DNA of 64,000 bases from Lachnospiraceae bacterium 28-4 (GTDB lineage: Bacteria; Bacillota; Clostridia; Lachnospirales; Lachnospiraceae). Under the pieces are notes generated by a model that worked only from the letters and a program-made list of their open reading frames with translations, was not told the DNA's origin and did no database searches. The stretch is taken from assembly GCA_000403275.2 (NCBI GenBank), contig KE159598.1, positions 1,535,722 through 1,599,721 on the forward strand, written 5' to 3'. The translations under genes were made by a program, and so were the position numbers. The number at the start of each line of letters is the position of its first letter. Positions within the stretch are counted from its first letter, which is position 1. Shown here in pieces: positions 43,518 through 52,556 of the stretch.

Positions 43518-43726
43518 TTTTCTTTTCCTCCTGATATCATTTTTCTATCGTTTTTTCACCAGCGGCTTCCTCACGCATTTTCTTCATTTTCACCTATTCT
43601 CAATTATTGTTTCGGAGTTAAATTCCACAAACTAAATGGATACGCAGTGAACCGGCCTTTTTCTGCTGTAAATCCATAATAATACCTCCCATGCCAGACC
43701 CATTTTTCTAACATAAGAGGCTTTTT

Positions 43727-45103
43727 TCACTCCATCATCAGCATAATGCTAAGGCGGAATTCATTATTTTTCAGGTCAATGGCTATATCCCCGGAATATT
43801 TCCTCGCCACCATGCGGATATTGGATAATCCATATCCATGACCTTCCGTTTTTTCTTTTGATGTAACAGGCAGCTCCCGTTCTTCATCCCATTGCAGATT
43901 TCCGGTGAAGCTGTTGCTTATCTCGATCATATAGGCATTATTCCTGTGATAAGAAAGGATGGATATATACGGCACTTCGCCCTTTCCTGCATTTTCCATT
44001 GCGTTCTGCAAGGCATTGTTCAGTATCACGCTAACATCAAAAGCGTTGATGTTCGTGCCAGTGGGATAATAAAAATCTGACTGAAAGCGTATCTTCCTTT
44101 TCTCCGCTTCATTTTTTAGTTCCTGCAGGATCACATCTGTTACGGGATTCCCGCTTTTTATCTCCCCTGTTATCCGGGACAGAGCGGATTTTAGTTCCTC
44201 GCCATAATCCATTGCCTCCTCCACATTGTTTCCAGCATAAAGCCTTTCCAACGTAAGGATATGGTTTGCCATGTCATGCCTGATGCTGCGTATGTTCCGA
44301 TACAGGCTCTCCACCTGCCCGATATGTCTTTCTATATTAGCAGCCTGTGTGGCAAGCAGTTCGTTCTGTAGCTTTTCTTCCTGTCTTGCCTTGATATTCT
44401 GGAATAATACGGTCATTACCACTATCGTAATAATAGATATGCCAAAATGCAGAAATGCCAGTCCATTGTATAAACCGTAAATGGACTCCATCCAACTCAT
44501 CCCCGAACTCGTTTGATACTGTATCAGAATTCCGTATCCTGTCATTCCTGTGATGGAAGGTACGATCAACATGAACATTTCCTTTGTGCTCATGTCCTCC
44601 CTTTTATAAACATAGGTTTTTACAATATATCTTACACTGATTCCCAATAAGGCGAAGCCGGTTACCGTATCCAGCAATTCCACTCCGCCAAATATCAAAA
44701 TCTTTGCCGCCATATGCCTTTCTTGTATTATAAAAGCATCGGATACAACCTTTATGCTATACAACGCGTCTGCTATTATCCTCGCCATATATTCCGAAAG
44801 CCAGTGCAGGGAAAAGAATGTTGCCGCTATAAACGTCTTCTGTTTATAATTTCTGCGGTCTATCCTGCACATGGCAATAAACGCTGACAATATTCCCAAA
44901 CTGTATGCTGCAAATGTGTTTATCTCCATTGGCACGAAATACAGGATCAGCATTGTGGCAAAATAAGCGATCCCAATGCAGACCGCTCCCTTCTTATTTT
45001 TCATGAATGGCTTTGCAAAACGATATAGGATATATCCTGTTCCATATATTGCCACTATGGCATAGACCGCAGATATTACCGGCAATATATCCATGTATTC
45101 CAT
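43727..45103 (-). CDS. Agr-like sensor histidine kinase (GHKL)
   Basis: 458 residues: six or seven membrane segments in the first about 200, a dimerisation helix with the phospho-His in RSIRHDMANHILTLERL, and a GHKL ATPase domain (ILNNALQNAMENAGKG, GHGYGLSNIRMVARKYSG). This is the AgrC/peptide-sensor type. Its ATG begins directly after the stop codon of the LytTR regulator gene (TAGATG), so the two are translated together. No AgrD/AgrB genes are next to it. Confidence 0.92.
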   Translation of the reverse strand: MEYMDILPVISAVYAIVAIYGTGYILYRFAKPFMKNKKGAVCIGIAYFATMLILYFVPMEINTFAAYSLGILSAFIAMCRIDRRNYKQKTFIAATFFSLHWLSEYMARIIADALYSIKVVSDAFIIQERHMAAKILIFGGVELLDTVTGFALLGISVRYIVKTYVYKREDMSTKEMFMLIVPSITGMTGYGILIQYQTSSGMSWMESIYGLYNGLAFLHFGISIITIVVMTVLFQNIKARQEEKLQNELLATQAANIERHIGQVESLYRNIRSIRHDMANHILTLERLYAGNNVEEAMDYGEELKSALSRITGEIKSGNPVTDVILQELKNEAEKRKIRFQSDFYYPTGTNINAFDVSVILNNALQNAMENAGKGEVPYISILSYHRNNAYMIEISNSFTGNLQWDEERELPVTSKEKTEGHGYGLSNIRMVARKYSGDIAIDLKNNEFRLSIMLMME

Positions 45104-45826
45104 CTATCTTCTCCCTTTCCTCTGGTTATATCTCAAATACTGTTTTACAAACTCCCGGTAATTCTGCCTTGCCATGTGCGCTTGCCCCTTTTCCAGATAG
45201 ACGGTTGTTGCGTCATATTTTCTGATAAAATCAAAATTCACAAGAAACGATCTGTGGGTGCGGTAAAATTCATCCCCTGCTTTTTCTTCCAGTTCTTTCA
45301 TTTTCCCATAATATTCTATATCCGCATCCATCGTATGCAGAATCACTTTCCGGTCAAACACCTCCGCATATACGATATCCTCCAGATTGACGGCGACATG
45401 TTTTCCCCCTGTAGTTACCATCAGACTCGGCATTTCCCCTTTTTTATCTGCACCCTCCGGTCTATTTCTGCCCTCAAACTGTTCTACGGCCTTCTGCAAT
45501 ACCTCTGCAAACTTCCTGTCGTCAAAAGGCTTTACCAAATAATGGAATGCCCCTACATCGAATGCCTGAAACACAAAATCATCCAGAGCGGTCACGAAGA
45601 TAATGATCGCCTTTTTGTTTTTTCTACGCAATTCCTCTGCCGCTTCCATGCCGTTCTTCCCCGGCATCTGAATATCAAGCAGCAGGATATCCGGCTCTTT
45701 ATCTGACAGCAGCAGTTCTTCCCCCGACTGGTACAGTAACAGTTCTGCCTTCGGATGGAGTGTCTCTATCTTTTTTACAAACATATCCCTGATTTCTTTT
45801 TCATCGTCACACACTGCTATCCGCAT
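45104..45826 (-). CDS. LytTR-type response regulator (AgrA-like)
   Basis: 240 residues: receiver (RIAVCDDEKEIRDMF, acceptor in DILLLDIQMPGKNGME, Lys in HYLVKPFDD) and LytTR DNA-binding domain (VAVNLEDIVYAEVFDRKVILHT, FYRTHRSFLVNFDFIRKY). GGGAG precedes the ATG at 45826; the frame opens at 45844. Partner of the GHKL kinase immediately downstream. Targets may include the FlxA-like gene. Confidence 0.93.
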   Translation of the reverse strand: MRIAVCDDEKEIRDMFVKKIETLHPKAELLLYQSGEELLLSDKEPDILLLDIQMPGKNGMEAAEELRRKNKKAIIIFVTALDDFVFQAFDVGAFHYLVKPFDDRKFAEVLQKAVEQFEGRNRPEGADKKGEMPSLMVTTGGKHVAVNLEDIVYAEVFDRKVILHTMDADIEYYGKMKELEEKAGDEFYRTHRSFLVNFDFIRKYDATTVYLEKGQAHMARQNYREFVKQYLRYNQRKGRR

Positions 45827-46044
45827 TTTTTCACTCCCTTGCATTTTCTTATAATTATATCGGACTTTTATGGTTGCCGTAAGAATGAAAATGACGTGGA
45901 ACGGATATTTTCTGTTGTAAATGATCTTGTTATTCCAAGGCTGTTATAAATCTAATTCTTTTTCCAATCTATGCAATACCCATGTAAAGCCTATCCCTCC
46001 CATGACCACAAAGAGATTGCAGCTCTTAAAAAACCACTGATACC

Positions 46045-46426
46045 GTCTGGCGGAAACAGGGCTGTGCTAAGGAAAAATACGGGCAGTACAAATGTTTAAA
46101 GAAATAGAAGTTTTTGCAAAGGATAGCCATTTTAACGTTAGGGAAGAAGCATGGGCAGCCGTCCGGCCCTCTGTCATTTCTAATTTGCAGGAAAGTATTG
46201 GTATATTATCAAAATGGGCATTGGATGAGAATGAATATATTCGGCGTTTTGCAAGCGAGATTACACGCCCCGGGGTGTTTGGTTCAAACATATTGAAGCC
46301 TTAAAAGCAACTCCTGAGCTGGCCTTATCAATTTTAGAACCTTTAAAATCAGACAAATCAAAATATGTTCGGGATAGTGTTGCAAACTGGCTAAATGGAT
46401 TAGTTGTTGGTTTTCGTCCGTGCAAC
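46045..46426 (+). pseudogene. DNA alkylation repair (AlkD-like HEAT) remnant
   Basis: Plus-strand fragment with HEAT-like helices typical of AlkD-type glycosylases: [38 protein letters not shown], then in the next frame [40 protein letters not shown]. One base appears lost in the G-run at 46270-46274, and both ends are missing. The N-terminal half of the usual protein is absent. It ends at the 3' end of the EamA gene from the opposite strand. Not functional as read. Confidence 0.8.
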
Positions 46427-46429
46427 GGC

Positions 46430-47374
46430 TTAATGAGAGAAAGGACTACCTTTTTCTGCCCCGGATGGGCGCTTACCCTCATTGTTTCCGCTTCCCTTCC
46501 CGCTATATTCAGAAAGGAAAAGCCCCGCAACCGCCAGAAATGTTCCCATAACGGAAACCCACGTTACCGGCTCCTTCAGTATTAACACGGAAGTCACCAC
46601 CGTTATGACGGGAACCATGTAAATATAAACACTGGTCTTAACCGCCCCAAGCGCCTTCACCGCAAGATTCCATGTGACAAAACAGAGTGCGGATGCCCCC
46701 AGCCCAAGATACAGGATACCCCACAGATGCGTCACATCCGCAAACCGTTCCAGCCCCATTTCAAAATCGAAAAAGAACAATGCCGGAACCATGAACAAAA
46801 TTCCATAAAAGAATGTCCTCCGCGTGGTGAGGATGACCGGATAGCCGAAGCTGCTGATCTTCCTTGTCAGTATGGAATAACACGCCCATACAAAAGCCGC
46901 AAGAACTGCCAGCAGGTCACCCACAGGGTTCAGCTCCAGTTTAGAGCCGTTAATGCTGATCAGTGCAACACCTGCCATCGCCACCACAAAGCCTATGAAA
47001 AAATTTGCCCGCAGCTTCCCTTCCGCCTTCAAAAACACGCGTGACAGTACCGCCGTGAAAAACGGCGCAACCGAGATGATGACTCCCACATTGGACGCCA
47101 TCGTATATGTAAGTGCAATATTCTCCAGCAGGTAATATAAACATATCCCGCACAGCCCCGCCAGTACGAATATCGCCTCCTGTCCGCGATCCACGGCTTT
47201 GAGCCGATGTGGGCAGACCAGAAACAACGCCGCAAAACCTATGACAAAACGAAAGAACAGTATTTCCACCGGTTTAAAATCCGTAAGCAGGACTTTGGTG
47301 AATATGAATGTCGTCCCCCATATGATGATCGTGAACAGCGCCGCCAGATGCCCGGCTGATTTCCTATGCCCCAT
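46430..47374 (-). CDS. EamA/DMT-family membrane transporter
   Basis: About 314 residues with ten hydrophobic segments in two repeats, each of EamA type ([30 protein letters not shown] and [20 protein letters not shown]). Exports or imports small metabolites; the substrate is unknown. The ATG at 47374 is inside the 3' end of the araC gene, which it overlaps by 11 bp, indicating coupling. The frame reaches back to 47509 in sequence belonging to the regulator. Confidence 0.92.
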   Translation of the reverse strand: MGHRKSAGHLAALFTIIIWGTTFIFTKVLLTDFKPVEILFFRFVIGFAALFLVCPHRLKAVDRGQEAIFVLAGLCGICLYYLLENIALTYTMASNVGVIISVAPFFTAVLSRVFLKAEGKLRANFFIGFVVAMAGVALISINGSKLELNPVGDLLAVLAAFVWACYSILTRKISSFGYPVILTTRRTFFYGILFMVPALFFFDFEMGLERFADVTHLWGILYLGLGASALCFVTWNLAVKALGAVKTSVYIYMVPVITVVTSVLILKEPVTWVSVMGTFLAVAGLFLSEYSGKGSGNNEGKRPSGAEKGSPFSH

Positions 47375-48284
47375 TCGATACCATTCCCCTTTCCTCAGTC
47401 TGCAAATTTGGGCTGTAAACACAAATTTGCGATTGAAAAATCTTTGATTTTTCAATCTGTCCACCTTTCCCTTTTTCCGAGAATATTTCACGATAAGTAC
47501 CCGGTGCAAGCCCTATGAATTGATTGAAATAATTTGTAAAATGGCTCTGGTCTGAAAATCCTGTCCTGATTGCTGCTTCCACGGGCTGCACACCCTCCGA
47601 TAACAGCTTTTTTGCCGCATTGATGCGGATTGTCTCAAGGTAACGGTACGGTGTGACACCCTTTTCTTTTGTAAAAGCCCGCAACAGCGTTGACTTGCTA
47701 AGCCCCGCATGGCGGCAGATCTGGTCTAAATAAATGTGTTCTGTAAAATGTACTGTCATATATTCACAGGCTTTTTCAATCTCCTGTCTGCATTCCGGGA
47801 TGCAGCTTTCAAAAGGCTTCCCATAATTCTGAATGAGGTACGAAAGCAGGAACAGCAGGCTTTCCTCCTTCTTAAATTCCCCCGTCCCTTTTATTGCCAT
47901 CTCATGCAGTGAACGCAGATGACAGGCTATCTCCTCATCGCAGACAACACTTTTTGAAAATCCCGGAAGCTCCTGCTTCCCTGTGACTTCTTCCGCCAGA
48001 TCAAGCATGATCTCCTTTGAAATGTTGAAGCCACGGTAATCAAATGTCCCCTCGTCACTCTGTACACAGGCATGGCTGTCACCTGGATTAAAAAGCACAA
48101 TGCTTCCTTCCTCTATGGCATATTCCCTGTCCCTGCAGGAAAGCACCCGCTCCCCATTCTCCACAAACCCAATCACATAATGCTCATGGAAATGGCTCGG
48201 AAATGGCTGCACAATTCCCTCAAAACGGTATGCTTCCATCCTTAATTCATCATCATATACCACTGTCCTTATTTCTTTCTTCAT
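47364..48284 (-). CDS. AraC-family regulator with cupin sensor
   Basis: 306 residues. The N-terminal AraC-type cupin (SHFHEHYVIGFVENGER, EGSIVLFNPGDSHAC) precedes two helix-turn-helix units (IYLDQICRHAGLSKSTLLRAFTKEKGVTPYRYL, then VEAAIRTGFSDQSHFTNYFNQFIGLAPGTYRE). GGAGG lies 8 bp before the ATG at 48284; the frame opens at 48371. It overlaps the EamA transporter gene, which it most likely controls. Confidence 0.93.
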   Translation of the reverse strand: MKKEIRTVVYDDELRMEAYRFEGIVQPFPSHFHEHYVIGFVENGERVLSCRDREYAIEEGSIVLFNPGDSHACVQSDEGTFDYRGFNISKEIMLDLAEEVTGKQELPGFSKSVVCDEEIACHLRSLHEMAIKGTGEFKKEESLLFLLSYLIQNYGKPFESCIPECRQEIEKACEYMTVHFTEHIYLDQICRHAGLSKSTLLRAFTKEKGVTPYRYLETIRINAAKKLLSEGVQPVEAAIRTGFSDQSHFTNYFNQFIGLAPGTYREIFSEKGKGGQIEKSKIFQSQICVYSPNLQTEERGMVSNGA

Positions 48285-48428
48285 GCGGATTACCTCCGAA
48301 TTCAATTTCTGAATTTTGTCACAAGCCATTTTACCTCTTATTTTTTCCTGCGTCCTGTAAAATATCTTCATTTTTCAGATTTATGAGCTTTATTTCTTAT
48401 CATTTAATTTGTCACAGCATAAACCTGT

Positions 48429-48947
48429 CTATATCGCTTCATAGGAAACCAGTTCTTCCGCCGGGATGCGTGTCTGCGAATGGCGCTCCGGATCAGCCGC
48501 TTCCTCATCTGAATACCCGACTGCAAGAATATTGACCGGCTCCAAATTATCCGGCAGCCCGAACTCCCTTCGTATCACATCCGGCTTGAAATAACATATC
48601 CACACGGAGCCAAGGCCTAATTCCGTTGCCTGTAGCATCATATGGTCTGTAAGTATGGATGCGTCTATGTCGGTAGTCTGCTTTTTATCAAACGGACGCA
48701 TCCATGCTTTTCCGTGATCAGCGCAGACAATGACCGCCAGCGGCGCTCCGTAAAGGTTCGCCCCTTTCCCAATCTTCGCAAGCCCCTCGCTGCTCTGGAC
48801 GGCAATCAGGCGGACGGGCTGCAGGTTGGCCGCTGTCGGCGCAACATGGGCGGCCTCCAGAATCTTTTGCAGCTTTTCTTCCTCAACCTTTTTGTCCTTA
48901 TAGCTCCGGACGGAATAACGTTTCTTCGCAATTTCGATAAAATCCAT
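48429..48947 (-). CDS. Nitroreductase-family protein
   Basis: 172-residue FMN-dependent reductase: FIEIAKKRYSVRSYKDKKVEEEKL and AHVAPTAANLQPVRLIAVQ at the N terminus (flavin-binding arginines and Ser/Asn), and LMLQATELGLGSVWICYF-type middle, ending VGYSDEE. Likely reduces nitro compounds or quinones with NAD(P)H. Divergent from an HxlR regulator across a 149-bp gap, a common arrangement in which the regulator controls the reductase. Confidence 0.92.
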   Translation of the reverse strand: MDFIEIAKKRYSVRSYKDKKVEEEKLQKILEAAHVAPTAANLQPVRLIAVQSSEGLAKIGKGANLYGAPLAVIVCADHGKAWMRPFDKKQTTDIDASILTDHMMLQATELGLGSVWICYFKPDVIRREFGLPDNLEPVNILAVGYSDEEAADPERHSQTRIPAEELVSYEAI

Positions 48948-49041
48948 AGTAGCAAATCCTCTCTTTCTATTGTATACTGAACGTATTGATTAATCGTTGC
49001 CCTAAATTTTAACAGGACACAGAAATTCTGCAAGAATGCAC

Positions 49042-49070
49042 TTTTAGGGTAGATACTTCCCAAAAGGGTA
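49042..49070. promoter_or_regulatory. Direct repeat in the nitroreductase/HxlR gap
   Basis: TTTTAGGGTA and AAAAGGGTA recur 20 bp apart, two helical turns, just upstream of the HxlR ribosome site. This is suited to binding of an HxlR dimer on one face of the DNA. Assignment is inferred from spacing and position. Confidence 0.35.
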
Positions 49071-49096
49071 GCTATAAAAAGGAGGGGACACATACA

Positions 49097-49465
49097 ATGG
49101 AATATTCAAAAGACCAGTTCAACTGCCCGGTGGAGGCCACACTGTTCCTGATCGGCGGGAAATACAAGCCTCTCATCCTCTGGTACCTGATAGAGAAACC
49201 GCTCCACTACATGGAACTGCAGCGCATGATCCCTAAGGCAACACCAAAAATGCTGTCACAACAGCTGCACGATCTCGAAGAATGTGGGATGCTGCACCGG
49301 GAAGTCATCCCGGCCAAGCCGCCCAGGACACTGTACTCCCTCACCCGATTTGGACGCAGCGTCATTCCCGTGCTGGATGCCATGTGCGATTGGGGCGCAG
49401 ACTTTTTGGACGGATTGGACATCCAACCGCCATGCTGTACAAAAAAGCCAGCAGGAGAACCGTGA
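49097..49465 (+). CDS. HxlR-family transcriptional regulator
   Basis: 122-residue winged helix: CPVEATLFLIGGKYKPLILWYLIEKPLHYMELQRMIPKATPKMLSQQLHDLEECGML (in successive pieces) is diagnostic of HxlR. An N-terminal Cys (NCPVE) and CC near the C terminus (QPPCCTKK) could sense oxidants or electrophiles. AGGAGGGG precedes the ATG. Divergent from the nitroreductase gene, its likely target. Confidence 0.93.
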   Translation: MEYSKDQFNCPVEATLFLIGGKYKPLILWYLIEKPLHYMELQRMIPKATPKMLSQQLHDLEECGMLHREVIPAKPPRTLYSLTRFGRSVIPVLDAMCDWGADFLDGLDIQPPCCTKKPAGEP

Positions 49466-49487
49466 TAGGCTTTCCTGCTGTTCTTTT
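49449..49487 (+). terminator. Terminator of the HxlR gene
   Basis: Stem CAGCAGGA/TCCTGCTG with a 16-nt loop that includes the stop codon, followed by TTCTTTT. The 49490-49716 gap after it contains nothing else recognisable. Confidence 0.65.
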
Positions 49488-49716
49488 CATAACTGTATAT
49501 TCGGCTCCGATGAGAAAACCCTGTTTTCAAATACAGGCCGGTGGCAAACTGGAATTAATCGCGTTTCCCATTCCGGTAAAACCCAACACAGATCATAATC
49601 CAAATTCCCGGTACTGCCACACTTCAATTATACAAAAAAGTCCCGTATTTACAATGAAATTCATATGAATCTTTCATATACTTGATAATATTAAAAAGTT
49701 AAAATCTACAATTTAA

Positions 49717-50373
49717 TCAGTTCTTTTCAGCAACCCGATATGTTAAGAAAACATCTATAACTATCAGCATTGCCCATACTCCTAAAACAGATAATAAGCA
49801 AGGAGTACCTTTCATAACGATACAAATGCCTATTATTATGATTCCCCCAATGATAAAGGAAATTCCTCCTATATGTTGGCTTTTTTTCCATGTTGCTTCA
49901 TCTTTCATGCTCCAATGTGTCCTCAATCCTATCATAGAGTTCATCCGCAGCTTAGGCATGAGATTTCCTATAACAATCATTAACATCCCAATAATGCCAA
50001 AAACAAGCTGACCAATATCCAATGAAACAAATGATAAATTTTCTACTTTGTTAAAGCTTGTGTAAAGAGAATAGACATTCAAAGCATTAAGCAATATCAA
50101 CACTAAAATACCCATAATAATTGTAACATTTTTATTGTTTTCTCCATGTTCTTCCTGCTTCGCCGCCAATTTTGCCATTCCAAGCAGAAAATACCCCATT
50201 AAAAGACTTATTATTGGAAACAGCAAAGCCTCATATTTGTTTCCCCAACGGTCAACCTGATTGTCAAATCCGTAATGAGCAGGAATTTTTTCGGGAAGAT
50301 ATGGCAATGCAATCAAAACAATCACTAAAGGAAGATACATCAAAATATAACATACTGTTTTCTTTATTTTCAT
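49717..50373 (-). CDS. SdpI-family membrane protein with DUF1648 domain
   Basis: 218 residues, six hydrophobic segments. The N-terminal DUF1648 part (IALPYLPEKIPAHYGFDNQVDRWGNKYEAL) and the C-terminal SdpI part (GNLMPKLRMNSMIGLRTHWSMKDEATWKKSQHIGG) match the B. subtilis immunity/signal protein SdpI. In that system SdpI protects against the SdpC toxin and sequesters the SdpR repressor at the membrane. No sdpC is visible here. Its ATG overlaps the upstream arsR-type gene by 4 bp. Confidence 0.88.
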   Translation of the reverse strand: MKIKKTVCYILMYLPLVIVLIALPYLPEKIPAHYGFDNQVDRWGNKYEALLFPIISLLMGYFLLGMAKLAAKQEEHGENNKNVTIIMGILVLILLNALNVYSLYTSFNKVENLSFVSLDIGQLVFGIIGMLMIVIGNLMPKLRMNSMIGLRTHWSMKDEATWKKSQHIGGISFIIGGIIIIGICIVMKGTPCLLSVLGVWAMLIVIDVFLTYRVAEKN

Positions 50374-50639
50374 TTCTGACCTCCTCGTAACTCGTTAATC
50401 CACATGATAGTTTCATCAAGTACAGATAAATTTAATTCATAATAAATAAAGTTCTTAAATTTTGTCTCATAAATTAAATCTGCCTTTTTTAACTTTGATA
50501 AGTGATATGATAGGGCTTGTGGCGTCATGTTCAAAGCATTTGCTAAATCACCGGAACTTATTTTTCCCTCCTTTAATTTATGCAAAATTTTTCTTCGATT
50601 TTCATCTGCCAGCGCTGCAAGTATCTCATTTACCGCCAA
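50370..50639 (-). CDS. SdpR-like ArsR-family repressor
   Basis: 89-residue winged helix: ILAALADENRRKILHKLKEGKISSGDLANALNMTPQALSYHLSKLKKADLI in successive pieces, without the metal-binding cysteines of metal sensors. This and the SdpI-type partner point to an SdpR-like autorepressor. The start codon is TTG at 50639, seven bases after GGAGG. Translationally coupled to the SdpI gene. Confidence 0.9.
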   Translation of the reverse strand: MAVNEILAALADENRRKILHKLKEGKISSGDLANALNMTPQALSYHLSKLKKADLIYETKFKNFIYYELNLSVLDETIMWINELRGGQK

Positions 50640-50674
50640 TATATCGCCTCCTATTTCAACAAATCTTTAAATAG

Positions 50675-50735
50675 ATTATACGAAATATGTATGAGGCAGT
50701 CAAGAACTATTTAAAATTTTTTTTAAACAGTTCTA
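50675..50735 (-). promoter_or_regulatory. sdpRI-like promoter and upstream palindrome
   Basis: Minus-strand TTGACT (50698-50703) and TATAAT (50675-50680), 17 bp apart. Immediately upstream is an AT-rich palindrome AGAACT...TTTAAA/TTTAAA...AGTTCT (about 50704-50735). It may be the repressor's operator or a terminator of the decayed gene further upstream. Confidence 0.65.
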
Positions 50736-50876
50736 TACTGCAATTATCAGAAAAATCTTTCCGTCCTATTACTCTATTCCGTTCAATCATAATCTGCCCT
50801 GTCCGTGATTTTCCGCAATACAAAAACCACACAGATCCATGTCATTTTTGAGGGCAGGAGCAGATAAGCAGGCGCA

Positions 50877-51143
50877 TCATTTTTGGAAATAAACATATCT
50901 GCACCTCTGCAGCCGTCTTATGTTCTTTTTCTTTAAAAAGGTATCAAAGAAATATATACTCCCCATGCCTCTACCGCCATGATACAGAATGATGCTATAT
51001 GTCTCCCCCGCCGTGTAGAACACGTTCTTGTGCTTGCTCGTCTCAATATAGATGATGTCATCCGCCTTTATCTTCCCCGCTGCTTCCAGCCCGTCCATAC
51101 CATCCACGTTGATATCGAGGAACACGATGCCGCATTTCCCTCA
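50877..51143 (-). pseudogene. Internally deleted LytTR response regulator
   Basis: A short frame joins the acceptor segment of a receiver domain (IVFLDINVDGMDGLEAAGKI) directly to the start of a LytTR domain (KADDIIYIETSKHKNVFYTAGETY) and then loses meaning. About 70-100 residues between them, and both ends, are missing. It shows an AgrA-like regulator removed by an internal deletion. No partner kinase is next to it. Confidence 0.75.
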
Positions 51144-51310
51144 ATTCTGTGTTTTTCTCCATTATAAATTATATCGGATTATGGGGCATCCTATCAAATC
51201 CCATTGCACGAAATGACTATAAGCAATTCGGGACACACTGGACATGCACACCCTTGGAATTATTTTGCATACATGGTATAATTGTCCCATTGAATTGCGG
51301 AGGTGCTGCC

Positions 51311-52321
51311 ATGAATTTTTCAATCTTATCAGATTGCCATAAGAAATTGCAAGATATTCTCGTAATCGGAAAAACCATAGAACGGGATGGCCGGAAATAC
51401 CACATTCTTGGTATGACCTTATCCGATGGAGTGAAACTCTATATCATCGAGCCATACGATAAGCGGGAACCCATAAACAGAAAAGGCATCCTCAACCACA
51501 GACGGAGATTGAAAGAATATGAAGGACGAAGCTGCTGTTATTTACATTGCAGTGAATTTTATCTTGGTGATGAAAAACTACAGGTACAGGGCGGCATGAG
51601 CGGTTCCTTAGAATACTCCTTAGAGGATTATGGAACAATCCAACTCTTTCTCGACATGATGAGCGCCGGATGGACGGTTCCCGAATGGCTTAAAGATACT
51701 GATTGGGCTGACCTACAGATGGTGACGCTGAATATAACCAATATGGAAAAACTGCCCGACTATTCGCCGGATATGCCTATAGCCATAACCCACAGCCCAG
51801 ACTCCACTCAGCACATACTTGAAAAGACAGTCACTCTGAATGTAGGAAAAAGCCGCTCATTTTATTTCACGGATAATTATGGGGATAATGTGCAATGCCA
51901 CATCAATAATGTAATGCTAATCGATATGTGGAAAAATACAGAGGAAGAACTCAGTAATCCCAAACTGTCAGAACGGTTTACCCCGGAACAGTTAGAACAG
52001 GCAAAAAAGCAAAGTTATGGCGCCTTGGAACAGTGCTGCCCGAAAGGGATGTGCTATATCGGCATAGAATATGAATGCAGCAAAAGTTATGACTTGGTAT
52101 TTCATTCCAAGCAGTATTTAACATCCCGCCCAGAAACACATCAAGGAAGTTCCCATTTTCTTATGATGCGCTTAAAGCCCGACCAGGAAACAGGAACGCA
52201 TGGCCTTCCGCTGAAAGGCTGTGTAATACAAACGCCAGTCTCTCCGGACACCACCCAAATACCTGCGGAGCTATTTCTGTATTACGAGAGGATAAATGAA
52301 TGGACAGAAACTGTTTCATAA
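51311..52321 (+). CDS. Hypothetical protein, 336 residues
   Basis: Not recognised. The chosen ATG at 51311 has GGAGG with good spacing; the frame reaches back to 51149 without a better start. The protein is soluble with no signal peptide, rich in Asp/Glu and Tyr, with several Cys and His (CCYLHCSEFYLG, QCCPKGMCYIGIEYEC). This could mean a metal site or disulphides. Codon use looks normal. Located between a decayed regulator and an IS3 remnant, so it may be part of a transferred segment. No function is proposed. Confidence 0.6.
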   Translation: MNFSILSDCHKKLQDILVIGKTIERDGRKYHILGMTLSDGVKLYIIEPYDKREPINRKGILNHRRRLKEYEGRSCCYLHCSEFYLGDEKLQVQGGMSGSLEYSLEDYGTIQLFLDMMSAGWTVPEWLKDTDWADLQMVTLNITNMEKLPDYSPDMPIAITHSPDSTQHILEKTVTLNVGKSRSFYFTDNYGDNVQCHINNVMLIDMWKNTEEELSNPKLSERFTPEQLEQAKKQSYGALEQCCPKGMCYIGIEYECSKSYDLVFHSKQYLTSRPETHQGSSHFLMMRLKPDQETGTHGLPLKGCVIQTPVSPDTTQIPAELFLYYERINEWTETVS

Positions 52322-52347
52322 CAGCATTTCTACTTTTTATCCGGCGC

Positions 52348-52535
52348 TCAGGGGAGCCGTGATCCACTCTGGCCGGGGTTCACAGTACACCAGCAGGGCT
52401 TACCGAAGGACGGCTGCAAAGCATGGCATTCTCCAGAGCATGAACAGCACTGGCAGACGCCGCCATGACAATACCCGATGCGAGAGCATGTGACCCCGGA
52501 TGAAAGAAGAACTAGTCCGAATCCTGAGAAAATTC
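52348..52535 (+). pseudogene. IS3-family transposase C-terminal remnant
   Basis: The frame encodes the end of an IS3-type DDE integrase core: AVIHSGRGSQYTSRAYR (normally HSDRGSQYTS, so the catalytic Asp has become Gly), then CESM and MKEELV. A stop (TGA) replaces the Trp codon between them. The first three quarters of the transposase and both inverted repeats are gone. It marks a past insertion at the left side of the decaying island. Confidence 0.85.
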
Positions 52536-52556
52536 CAAATCAATGCAACCTTACTG

